In this document: in pieces, positions 16,865-24,500 of the stretch
Layout: each line of letters opens with the position of its first letter
Position numbering within the stretch: the first letter of the stretch is position 1
Program-made: the position numbers and the translations under genes
Origin: Flavivirga abyssicola
GTDB taxonomy: Bacteria; Bacteroidota; Bacteroidia; Flavobacteriales; Flavobacteriaceae
Assembly: GCF_030540775.2 (NCBI RefSeq)
Contig: NZ_CP141266.1
Coordinates: forward strand, 1,909,001-1,973,000
Length of the DNA stretch: 64,000 bases
Direction of reading: 5' to 3'
Notes under the pieces: model-generated
Seen by the model: only the letters and a program-made list of their open reading frames with translations
Database searches by the model: none
What the model was told of the DNA's origin: nothing

Positions 16865-18133
16865 ATGATACCAACTAAAAAGATTGTAAGCGAAGAAAGT
16901 GTTGATGTCCTAATTATAGGGGCAGGACCATCTGGATCTGTCTCTGCATCATATTTATACGACAAGAAATGTAGGATAAAAGTGATAGAAAAAAGTAGGT
17001 TTCCAAGGTTTGTTATAGGAGAAAGCTTGTTGCCTAGATGCATGGATCATTTTGAAGAAGTAGGCTTGTTAGATAGACTAAAAAAGTGTGACTTTGAAGT
17101 TAAAAAAGGGGCGCGATTTATTAGGGGAGAAGAAGTGTGTAATTTTGATTTTAGTAAGAAACATACAGAAGGTTGGGATTGGACTTGGCAAGCACCGCGA
17201 GCAGATTTTGATAATGTACTTGCAAATGAACTTATAAAACGAGGTGTAGATATTGCTTTTGAACATGAGGTGGTTGATGTTGTTTTTAATGAGGATGGAA
17301 CTTCTATAACGACCATTAAGGATAAAGAGGGACAAAGCAGTACGGTTAAAGCAAAATATATTATTGATTCAAGTGGGTATGGTAGGGTCTTACCACGACT
17401 TTTAAACTTAGAAAAACCATCAGAACTTCTTAATCAGTCTTCAATATTTACACATGTAAAAGATATAAAACGCCCTGAAGGGTGGGAAGGTACGCGCATA
17501 ACATTTGATGTTATAGATAGACGAGTATGGTTATGGGTTATTCCGTTTTCTGATGATACAACGAGTATTGGTTATGTTGGACCAACAGAATTTATAGAAT
17601 CTTTTGAAGGAACGCAGACTGAAAAGTTAGCAAAAATGCTCAAACTTTCAGATTATTATGGGGATAGGTTTGAAGGTGTTGATTTTTTATTCAATCCTGT
17701 TGAAATAAAAAATTACTCTAAATCTGTAACTCAGCTTTATGGCAAGGGATATGTACTCACTGGTAATAGTGCCGAATTTTTAGACCCTGTGTTTTCTTCT
17801 GGAGTTACGTTTGCGACTGAATCTGCTTTACTTGCTGCAAAATTAATAGTTAAAGAATTACAGAATGAGGAAGTTAATTGGGAAGTAGAGTATTCAGATT
17901 ACATTAAAAAAGGGGTTAATGTTTTTGCCACTTATGTAAAGGAATGGTATACTGGAAATCTTCAAGAAATATTTTTCCACAAGCCGGAGAATCCTGAAAT
18001 TAAAAAACAAATATGTGCCGTTTTAGCTGGATATGTATGGGATGAAACCAATCCCTTTGTGAAAAATCATCATAGATTGGTTAAGACTGTTGCTCGTATT
18101 ATTGAGATGGAAAAAGAAGAAGCGAATAGTTAA
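16865..18133 (+). CDS. flavin-dependent halogenase/monooxygenase-like oxidoreductase
   Basis: A 422-residue FAD enzyme: dinucleotide motif GAGPSG at residues 19-24, the IGESLLPR stretch at 51-58 shared with tryptophan-halogenase-like proteins, a WxWxIP motif (WLWVIP, 222-227), and GNSAEFLDPVFSSGV for the second FAD contact. WxWxIP is a halogenase hallmark, and a lysine (VKKGARF, about 80-81) lies near where halogenases carry their catalytic lysine. It diverges from the lyase gene by 87 bp. Chlorinated flexirubins are known, so ring chlorination is the first guess and hydroxylation the alternative. The last 93 bases are duplicated downstream. Confidence 0.85.
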   Translation: MIPTKKIVSEESVDVLIIGAGPSGSVSASYLYDKKCRIKVIEKSRFPRFVIGESLLPRCMDHFEEVGLLDRLKKCDFEVKKGARFIRGEEVCNFDFSKKHTEGWDWTWQAPRADFDNVLANELIKRGVDIAFEHEVVDVVFNEDGTSITTIKDKEGQSSTVKAKYIIDSSGYGRVLPRLLNLEKPSELLNQSSIFTHVKDIKRPEGWEGTRITFDVIDRRVWLWVIPFSDDTTSIGYVGPTEFIESFEGTQTEKLAKMLKLSDYYGDRFEGVDFLFNPVEIKNYSKSVTQLYGKGYVLTGNSAEFLDPVFSSGVTFATESALLAAKLIVKELQNEEVNWEVEYSDYIKKGVNVFATYVKEWYTGNLQEIFFHKPENPEIKKQICAVLAGYVWDETNPFVKNHHRLVKTVARIIEMEKEEANS

Positions 18134-18150
18134 AAAACTATTCGCTTCTT
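18117..18150 (+). terminator. 15-bp hairpin over the halogenase-like stop codon
   Basis: A perfect 15-bp inverted repeat, 18117-18131 against 18136-18150, with an AAAA loop. The stop codon lies in the stem/loop junction. It is followed by T-rich sequence. It is repeated at 18577-18610 in the second duplicate and, with a different loop, at 20671-20697. Confidence 0.75.
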
Positions 18151-18196
18151 TACTTCTTTATTTAATTAAGAAAAAATAAGATGGTTATCTGTTTTC

Positions 18197-18493
18197 CCCA
18201 CCACTAGTTGCAAACTGATGGGAGCGTGGGTCATTCAGAGCGCAGCGAAGAATCTCTTGAACAGGTCTTTACAAAAGAATTATTTTTCAATCTTATGATT
18301 TTAAAACCCTGATCGGTTATAGTATATTCGCTACCGCAAGTTTTTAACTTGTGGCAATAAGAGTAAGAAAAAATAAATTAGGAAGCTACTTTAGATACAG
18401 AATAGCTTTTGTATGTAGCCGTTTAAAAATTAAATAAAAAGGTACTCATCACAGATGAGTAATAGTTTCGTGCCACCAGTTGCAAACTGGCGG
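18197..18493. repeat. cluster of REP-like hairpins in the intergenic unit
   Basis: Four short inverted repeats lie here: 18197-18224 around CTAGTTGCAAACTG; 18334-18354 with CCGCAAGTT against AACTTGTGG; 18444-18460 ACTCATC against GATGAGT; and 18473-18493 with CCACCAGTT-GCA-AACTGGCGG. The first and last are variants of each other. Between them, around 18231-18260, is a stretch of the type GTCATTCAGAGCGCAGCGAA, a motif scattered between genes in flavobacteria. All recur 460 bp on. They resemble REP elements moved by RAYT transposases, though no such gene is in view. Confidence 0.65.
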
Positions 18494-18500
18494 GAGCAGT

Positions 18501-18593
18501 GATGAAACCAATCCCTTTGTGAAAAATCATCATAGATTGGTTAAGACTGTTGCTCGTATTATTGAGATGGAAAAAGAAGAAGCGAATAGTTAA
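18501..18593 (+). pseudogene. duplicated 3' fragment of the halogenase-like gene
   Basis: This is the copy of the final 30 codons and stop of the gene ending at 18133, created by the tandem duplication. It reads DETNPFVKNHHRLVK onward to MEKEEANS without any start codon or 5' part. The sequence is unchanged from the source over these 93 bases, as far as I can see. Confidence 0.9.
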
Positions 18594-19004
18594 AAAACTA
18601 TTCGCTTCTTTACTTCTTTATTTAATTAAGAAAAAATAAGATGGTTATCTGTTTCCCCCACCACTGGTTGCAAACTGATGGGAGCGTGTGTCATTCAGAG
18701 CGTAGCGAAGAATCTCTTGAACAGGTCTTTACAAAAGAATTATTTTCCAATCTTATGATTTCAAAACCCTGATCGGTTATAGTATATTCGCTACCGCAAG
18801 TTTTTAACTTGTGGCAATAAGAGTAAGAAAAAATAAATTAGGAAGCTACTTTAGATACAGAATAGCTTTTGTATGTAGCCGTTTAAAAATTAAACAAAAA
18901 GGTACTCATCACAGATGAGTAACAGTTTCGTGCCACCAGTTGCAAACTGGCGGGAGCAGTGTAAAGGCATTAAAACCTATGCACAAAACAGTTGTCCATT
19001 AAGA

Positions 19005-19376
19005 TTAACCCTTTTTCTTCAGTAAATCATATTTGTTAGTAATCGTCATCTTCAAAAAAATATAATAGTCCCTTTTGTCTTGAGTAAGCTTACTTTCGAG
19101 CTTTAAAGATTCTTCTACTATAGATAATAAATCATCTTTGCTCTTTAAAATGAATAAGTTACTAAAATCAACATCTAATTGTTGACTTATAAAATATATC
19201 TTATCCCAACCACTAACGTTTTCAAATCTTTCAACTCTTCCCACCATAGTTGGGTTTGAGCCTAACATTAAAGAGAGACTATGTTGAGATAGACCTTTCT
19301 TCAATCTTGCCAGTCTTAGAACACATCCTATTTGAATATTTAAAAGATGTAATTCTATTTTACCATACTTTCTCAT
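19005..19376 (-). CDS. small XRE-family helix-turn-helix protein
   Basis: A 123-residue protein with an XRE-type HTH near residues 10-65: IGCVLRLARLKKGLSQHSLS, then LMLGSNPTMVGRVERFENV and a tail rich in Lys/Asp. The frame is open to a TTG at 19424, but the ATG at 19376 gives a normal N-terminus. The TTG start would leave only a 15-bp gap to the upstream HTH gene, so the two are probably co-transcribed. The target is unknown. A transcriptional regulator of a small mobile or defence element is plausible. Confidence 0.7.
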   Translation of the reverse strand: MRKYGKIELHLLNIQIGCVLRLARLKKGLSQHSLSLMLGSNPTMVGRVERFENVSGWDKIYFISQQLDVDFSNLFILKSKDDLLSIVEESLKLESKLTQDKRDYYIFLKMTITNKYDLLKKKG

Positions 19377-19439
19377 ATTGTAAAATTTGAAAATCTTTGT
19401 AAGTAAATATACTGTGTTAGTCAAGAAAATTAAAAAAAG

Positions 19440-19694
19440 TTACATAAAGGCTTCCTCTTTCCATTCGTGTTTGAAATCAAATAATTCCTTAGGATGTACT
19501 TTCAATGCTCCTGCAAGCTCTAAAATTGTAAAAAACTGAACATTAATTTTACCTTTCTCAATTTTATTTATTTTACTATTATCCAAATCACATTCTTTCG
19601 CTAACTCTCTAAGGCTTAATTTCTTGTCTAATCTTAGTTCGGCAACACGTCTTCCAAATAAGACTAAAACTTCTTCTTTATATTTTTTGTTCAT
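19440..19694 (-). CDS. small XRE-family helix-turn-helix protein
   Basis: An 84-residue single-domain HTH protein: LFGRRVAELRLDKKLSLREL, then AKECDLDNSKINKIEKGKIN, then TILELAGALKVHPKELFDF. This is the canonical five-helix XRE fold with the LSLRELA and SKINKIEKG recognition segments. It has the size of a phage- or element-type repressor and is followed by a second HTH gene on the same strand. No phage or toxin partner gene is nearby, so its target is unknown. Confidence 0.85.
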   Translation of the reverse strand: MNKKYKEEVLVLFGRRVAELRLDKKLSLRELAKECDLDNSKINKIEKGKINVQFFTILELAGALKVHPKELFDFKHEWKEEAFM

Positions 19695-19738
19695 ATTCTT
19701 ATTATTATGTCTTTGAATATGACTTATTCTTGAAAAAA

Positions 19739-19764
19739 AATCGCTGTCTTTAAAGACAGCGATT
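19739..19764 (-). terminator. perfect 26-bp palindrome with T-run on the minus strand
   Basis: AATCGCTGTCTTT (19739-19751) is followed immediately by its exact reverse complement (19752-19764). Read on the minus strand the hairpin is followed by a run of eight T, the form of an intrinsic terminator for transcripts entering from the right. Read on the plus strand the T-run is weaker. Confidence 0.65.
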
Positions 19765-19842
19765 AATAAATTTTTATTATATTAGACCCAGAATTAATAA
19801 TTTTGCAATTCTTCTTTTAAAATATTGAAGCAATTGCTTAGA

Positions 19843-20020
19843 ATCTCGGAAAGAAAACGGGTAATTTTTTTGCAAACGAGATGATAAGCAGATTGGCTCA
19901 CGTACCCGGGCGTGGGCTCTCTTATCGTTCCAAGGTATACCAGTACCCCTGATAGGTAAGTTGAGTTCCGCGCCTTTTTTGTTTCCATACATTACAGGTT
20001 ATAGTGAGGTATTTACCTCA
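19843..20020 (+). ncRNA. candidate structured RNA or leader, GC-rich island
   Basis: A GC-rich patch inside AT-rich DNA. Nested inverted repeats are ATCTCG (19843-19848) with CGAGAT (19877-19882); GATAAG (19883-19888) with CTTATC (19921-19926), enclosing GCTCACG (19896-19902) with CGTGGGC (19911-19917); GGTATACC (19934-19941); and TGAGGTA/TACCTCA (20005-20020). The inner stem pairs fully, with one G-U, only as plus-strand RNA. A TAATTTTG (19798-19805) lies upstream and the 110-residue gene begins 60 bp downstream. It may be a 5' leader, a small RNA or a DNA-level element. Both minus-strand frames here are open but overlap and look non-coding. Confidence 0.35.
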
Positions 20021-20079
20021 TGTTTCAGGCAACTAAACTTTAAATTTTACTAACCAATAAAAAAGTAACATGTATTGCT

Positions 20080-20412
20080 ATGGAAAAAACAGTAACCGAT
20101 TTATTGCCAGATACGTTTGCAATGCCGCCCTATGCCGTTATAGTCACACTTATTTCATTGTTGAACAGCTCTGGGTTAGCGGATAGCGTTGTAAAACATT
20201 GTATAACGGGGCTAAAGATTATCACCATTATGCACCTGTGTAAAAACCATGATATAGAAATCGATATTTTAGAGAAAAAATATTTCGATGCGTTCTTTGA
20301 GAAACTTCCACAAACATATTATAAGAACAGGGAACTGATTACAGAAATTATGATTATTGAAAATATTGACCAATGCGTTAAGGCCAATAAAATACTAAGT
20401 GTTGATAGCTAG
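20080..20412 (+). CDS. orphan 110-residue protein, function unknown
   Basis: A small protein beginning MEKTVTDLLPDTFAMPPYAV, with a helical, moderately hydrophobic middle (VIVTLISLLNSSGLADSVVK) and a charged C-terminal half. No family recognised. It has an ATG start, a clear downstream terminator at 20411-20455 and a possible structured leader upstream. These flanks support a real transcription unit. The stretch LKIITIMHLCKNHDIEIDIL suggests a compact helical fold. Its setting among repeats and HTH genes suggests an accessory element. Confidence 0.6.
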   Translation: MEKTVTDLLPDTFAMPPYAVIVTLISLLNSSGLADSVVKHCITGLKIITIMHLCKNHDIEIDILEKKYFDAFFEKLPQTYYKNRELITEIMIIENIDQCVKANKILSVDS

Positions 20413-20455
20413 AGCCAAACAACACCAGTTCTCAGGTGTTTTTGGCTCTTTTCAT
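20411..20455 (+). terminator. rho-independent terminator after the orphan gene
   Basis: AGAGCCAAA with ACACC pairs with GGTGT and TTTGGCTCT, enclosing a short loop, and ends in TTTT. It overlaps the stop region of the upstream small gene. Confidence 0.8.
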
Positions 20456-20487
20456 TTGCGGAGCCAGGGAACTCTTATAAATTGAAC

Positions 20488-20520
20488 AGATTGCCACAGT
20501 CGTGCCTCCTTCGCAATGAC
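20488..20520. repeat. REP-like intergenic repeat
   Basis: AGATTGCCACAGTCGTGCCT continuing to TCGCAATGAC. Read on the minus strand it begins GTCATTGCGAAGGAGGCACG, a form repeatedly seen between genes in flavobacteria and related to the GTCATTC stretches at 18231 and 48871. Confidence 0.55.
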
Positions 20521-20521
20521 A

Positions 20522-20648
20522 CTAAATTGTAGGCCTCTTCATTTTATATCTAAACCAGTACTTGTTTCTTTTTCTGAAATACTCAATAAAAACAATAATC
20601 AAAGCACTTATACCAAACAAAGGAAAAAAAATACCGAGTAAAACAATT
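20522..20648 (-). pseudogene. possible truncated membrane-protein remnant
   Basis: Minus-strand frame without a usual start codon, preceded by an in-frame TGA at 20649-20651. It reads as a 41-residue C-terminus with a hydrophobic helix (IVLLGIFFPLFGISALIIVF) followed by a strongly basic tail (EYFRKRNKYWFRYKMKRP). Hydrophobic helix plus basic tail is the look of a small membrane protein. The open stretch ends where similarity to the 460-bp repeat begins (20651), which fits a gene truncated at that junction. No database check was possible, and it may be chance. Confidence 0.35.
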
Positions 20649-20650
20649 CA

Positions 20651-20718
20651 TTGATATGGAAAAAGAAAAAGCGAATAGTTGTGTTGACTATTCGCTTCTT
20701 TACTTCTTTATTTAATTA
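20651..20718 (-). terminator. third partial copy of the repeat unit, terminator of the 20721 gene
   Basis: The segment matches 18101-18168 of the halogenase-like 3' end and its hairpin, but the hairpin loop is replaced (TGTGTTG) and one T is missing. AGCGAATAGT (20671-20680) pairs with ACTATTCGCT (20688-20697). On the minus strand a T-rich run follows, so it works as a terminator for the gene ending at 20721. Confidence 0.75.
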
Positions 20719-20720
20719 GC

Positions 20721-21329
20721 TTAAAAAGCTTTTTTCATAATTAATTTAGATAAGGTTTTACCTGTTTTTGCGTAACCTTCTCCTAAACGGTCTTCGTTAC
20801 TAAAGGTTCCTCCAAATCGGTTTCCGGGAGCATTTTTAGCTGTAATTTCCAATACCACATTATCTCTATTAGCAGTTTCAACAAACTTTAGTAAAGTAGA
20901 TACTTTTGCTGGTTGTCTCATAACGCCAGCATTCCATCCTGGGTAAATCCATACAGTTTCTACTACAAGTGTATATTTTGCATCTGAAAGACCTTCTTCA
21001 AACGACATTCCTTTTTTTTCATGCAAATCTCTATTCATAAGCTCTAAAAATTTTGGAGCATAAATAATTGTACGACTAGATTCCCATTTTTTCTTCCAGG
21101 CTTTTCCTTTTCCTTTCCCTTTCGACTCTAAATCTTCAGATCGTTCCTTCACATATTCATCGTTAGTGAGGTTTTTCTTGAAGATTTTCATGTTGTCATA
21201 TACAAACTCGACATTGATTTGTTTTTGATCTTTAATAAAATCAAAGCCTCCACTCACTACTTTAATTTTTTGTGAATAGATTAAGGACACACAAAATAGC
21301 GCCAAAATAAATGTTAATTGTTTTTTCAT
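20721..21329 (-). CDS. exported protein of unknown function
   Basis: A 202-residue protein with a clear signal peptide (MKKQLTFILALFCVSLIYSQ) followed by a mature domain of mixed alpha/beta character. It has a Lys/Gly-rich stretch (SKGKGKGKAWKKKWESSRT) and conserved-looking WIYPGWNAGVMRQPAK. Similar short secreted proteins are common in flavobacteria, but I recognise no functional family. It has its own strong promoter and terminator, so it is a single-gene unit. A periplasmic or surface location is likely. Confidence 0.8.
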   Translation of the reverse strand: MKKQLTFILALFCVSLIYSQKIKVVSGGFDFIKDQKQINVEFVYDNMKIFKKNLTNDEYVKERSEDLESKGKGKGKAWKKKWESSRTIIYAPKFLELMNRDLHEKKGMSFEEGLSDAKYTLVVETVWIYPGWNAGVMRQPAKVSTLLKFVETANRDNVVLEITAKNAPGNRFGGTFSNEDRLGEGYAKTGKTLSKLIMKKAF

Positions 21330-21370
21330 ATTATAAAATTTAAGGATTGAAAACTGTAGTTATACTATGC

Positions 21371-21401
21371 CAAATATAAAGTTAATTCTTAAGCATGCAA
21401 A
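21371..21401 (-). promoter_or_regulatory. Bacteroidota-type promoter for the 20721 gene
   Basis: On the minus strand TTTG (21401-21398), exactly 19 bp, then TATATTTG (21378-21371). This is a full match to the -33/-7 consensus. The coding start is about 42 bp downstream of the -7 element. Confidence 0.75.
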
Positions 21402-21569
21402 TACTTTAAGCGAAACTTAAGTAAATGTATTTGTTTTTTTGATGATTAGTTATTTTTGAATTACAAAATTCTAAAAGAGAAAGAGTTACCGATTATTTTT
21501 TTAATAGGTATGTTGTTTTTTGCTTCTTTGCTATGAAAAAATTGGAAGGCGTACTTTTGATTTAAGGTG

Positions 21570-24500
21570 TTAGTTAATTTTCACAGCCTGTAAACTATCA
21601 TTATTCTTTACAGCTATGATATATTTTTTGTTTTTAACAGCAATGGTTTCTATATCCTTTACATCTCCGGGAATAAACAATCCACTTTCAGAAGAAGGTA
21701 TAGCTTGAAATGAACCCGAATTATTTCCTTTTAAAAACAAACCATAACCGGCATCGTTACGTGGTGTTTCAACCTCAGACATGAATAGGTTTCCTGCAAT
21801 TAGGGCATCTAAGGCACCATCATTGTCATAATCATCAATAAGGATTTTATTAATACTCGACACTTGAGCTTCAACAGGTAGTTCATGTATTATAAATGTC
21901 CCGCCTTTATTTTCAAGATAAATACTGGCAAAGGATTTTACTTGATAATGCAGGGCAGATTCTAAGGATTTTTCTTCATAAACATCCACCAGAGTAGCTT
22001 CAGAAAAACTTTCGTAGTTTTTAAACTTCTCTTTAATATTTGGTATTTGTTGCGATGAGCATTCTCGTCCTCTTACGGGGTATTGCTTGCCTTCGTTATA
22101 GTAACTTAATACAATATCTTTTTTACTATCGTTATCAAAATCATTCACATAAATATCGAAAGTTTCATTTTCGGTGGCTTTATATTTATAGTTTAGTCCG
22201 TTATTTCCAACGATATAATCCATATCACCATCATTATCAAAATCCCCTTCATTAATACTCCACCACCAACCCGTAGTGTCTTTTGTGAGGCCAACTGCTT
22301 CAGATACTTCTTTAAAACCATGCTTTGTATTTTGAAACACACGGATGGGCATCCATTCTCCAACTATGATGATGTCTTGCCATGCATCATTATTAAAATC
22401 GGTGATAATAGCACTTGTAGCCATGCCTAGATTTTCAAAGGAACTAGCGAATTTTTTGGTAACATCTTCAAATTTTACAATGCCGCCCTCTGTTTTATTC
22501 TCCAATAAAAAGCTCTTTGCTACTGATGGATAGTTACCTGGAATTTGCCTTCCTAAAACCAATACATCCTGCTTACCATCTTTATTAAAATCAAGATTAT
22601 AGGCTTTAGAGCCACTTACTATCATTTCGGGTAAAGCATTTTTTGTTTTTGTTAGATGGCTGTTTCCATCATTTATATATAATCTGTCTTGGAGCATTTT
22701 AGATTTTGGTGAAAATTCATAACCACCACTTACCACGTACAGATCGTTGTCTCCATCATTGTCTGCATCAAAAATTAAAGCCCCAAGGTCTTCACTTAAT
22801 TTATCAGACTGGAATGCCTCTGAATTTTGAATTTCAAACCCGTTATCTGTTTGAAAAAACAAGCTTCCTGTTCTATTAAATGATCCGCCAATAAAATAAT
22901 CGTCTAAGCCATCCTGATTTAAATCACCAACTGCAAGGGCAGGGCCGAGTGTAGACATTTTATGAGGCAAAAGCACTTGATATTTAAAGTCGTCAAAATT
23001 ATTTTCGTCGTGTTTATATTCTGGGAAAACGGCTTTTACATGAGAAGAAAATAGTTTGTTTGAGTCGTTTAAAATAGGATCTGAATCACCTTTAGCGTCC
23101 GAGTATTTTAAAATAATCGTTTGATTGCTTGAAACGTTATTTAATTTTTGAATTTTTCCATCTGTCCAAACCACTTTTAATTCGTTTATAGTATTGGATG
23201 TGCCTAAGCCAAAATGTATTTCTGGCGCTACCGAAGATTGAAACCCACGAGTTAATGTAAGTTCCTGCATTTGTGTTTCGTTATTAGAAGTAACAAAAAC
23301 ACGATTCCCTAAACCAAATTTATTTTTTGAAGTACCTTCAAATTGTATGCTCAAATAATTATTGATTTCTGAGCTTTTATTTTCAAAAAGAGAAGCATAA
23401 TCATCAATATTGTTAGTGATGATTTCTAAATCACCATCATTATCTAAATCTGCATAAGCCACACCATTAGAAAACCCTTTAAACTCGATACCCCAATCTT
23501 TATTGGCTTGTTTAAATTTTAAGTCCCCTTTGTTTTTATAAATAAAGTTGTCGATTTTCTCAGAAGGAATTTTTAAACTCATTGCTAAGGTGCTATCGCT
23601 ATCAATAGAGAAATCGTCACTTAGATTATTGAAAAAGTCACGGTTATTTACCTCCCGTCTTGTACCATTTGAGATGAATAAATCTTTTAAGCCGTCATTG
23701 TCAAAATCTGCAAATAAAGGCCCCCAGCTCCAATCTGTAGAAGAAACGCCTGTTAATCTTGATATGTTGGAATAAAAAGGGTTGTTGTCTTCAAAAACAC
23801 CTGTGTTTAGCTGTAAACAATTTTGCATATATTGATAATGAAACCCAGCATTTACCACACCCCAAAACAAATCTGGATTCATCCCAGCCATATTTGCTTT
23901 TTTGCGTTTATTGGTTTTTGCATCCATATCTACCTGATAGATATCCAGGTTGCCATCATTATTAAAATCTGCAATGTCTACACCCATGCCATAAAAAGCT
24001 GTATGCGAAGTTGCTTGTTTTACGACCTCTCTAAAGGTGCCGTCTTGGTTATTTATATACATGTAATCTGGCGAGGCAAAATCGTTTGAAATATACAAAT
24101 CTGGCCATGTGTCATTATTTAAATCACCAACAGTCGCACTTAATGTTAAACCAAAACTTTTTACGCCTGCTTGATTGGTTACATCTGTAAAGGATGTACC
24201 ATCGTTCCTGTATAAATGATCAGTTTCTACATCATTAACCTGCGCCATTTTTTGCTGGTAAACATAAACAGAGGCATTAAATTTGGTTATGGGATAGTTG
24301 GCAACATATACATCAAGATCACCATCTTTGTCATAGTCAAAAAAAGTGGCTTGTACACTGTTTCCTTGATCTGCTAAACCATATTCTGATGCTTTTTCAG
24401 TAAAAGTGCCATCTTGATTATTAATGTATAGCTGATTTTCTTTAGGATTAAATTTGCCAGCTACAGAACAATAAATATCTAAGTAACCATCGGCATTAAT

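Larger units (their letters stand above)
18041..18960. repeat. 460-bp tandem duplication
   Basis: Positions 18041-18500 and 18501-18960 are direct tandem copies, both exactly 460 bp, differing at eight substitutions by eye (about 98% identical) and no indels. The first copy contains the last 93 bases of the halogenase-like gene, so the second copy carries a headless duplicate of that 3' end. Each unit also holds a terminator hairpin and three REP-like hairpins. No transposase is present. The substitutions show the event is not brand-new, or that copies diverged after it. Confidence 0.95.

Noticed and set aside
16765-17335. Minus-strand frames across the start of the halogenase-like gene
   Set aside because: They overlap the lyase promoter region and antisense a well-supported FAD enzyme.
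18041-18960. Insertion sequence or transposon
   Set aside because: No transposase frame, no terminal inverted repeats at the unit borders; it is a simple tandem duplication.
19777-19992. Minus-strand 71-codon and overlapping 64-codon frames
   Set aside because: Two frames are open over the same stretch, both start near one ATG cluster, and the DNA is full of inverted repeats. It looks like a structured element rather than a gene, though a database hit to the 71-codon frame would change this.
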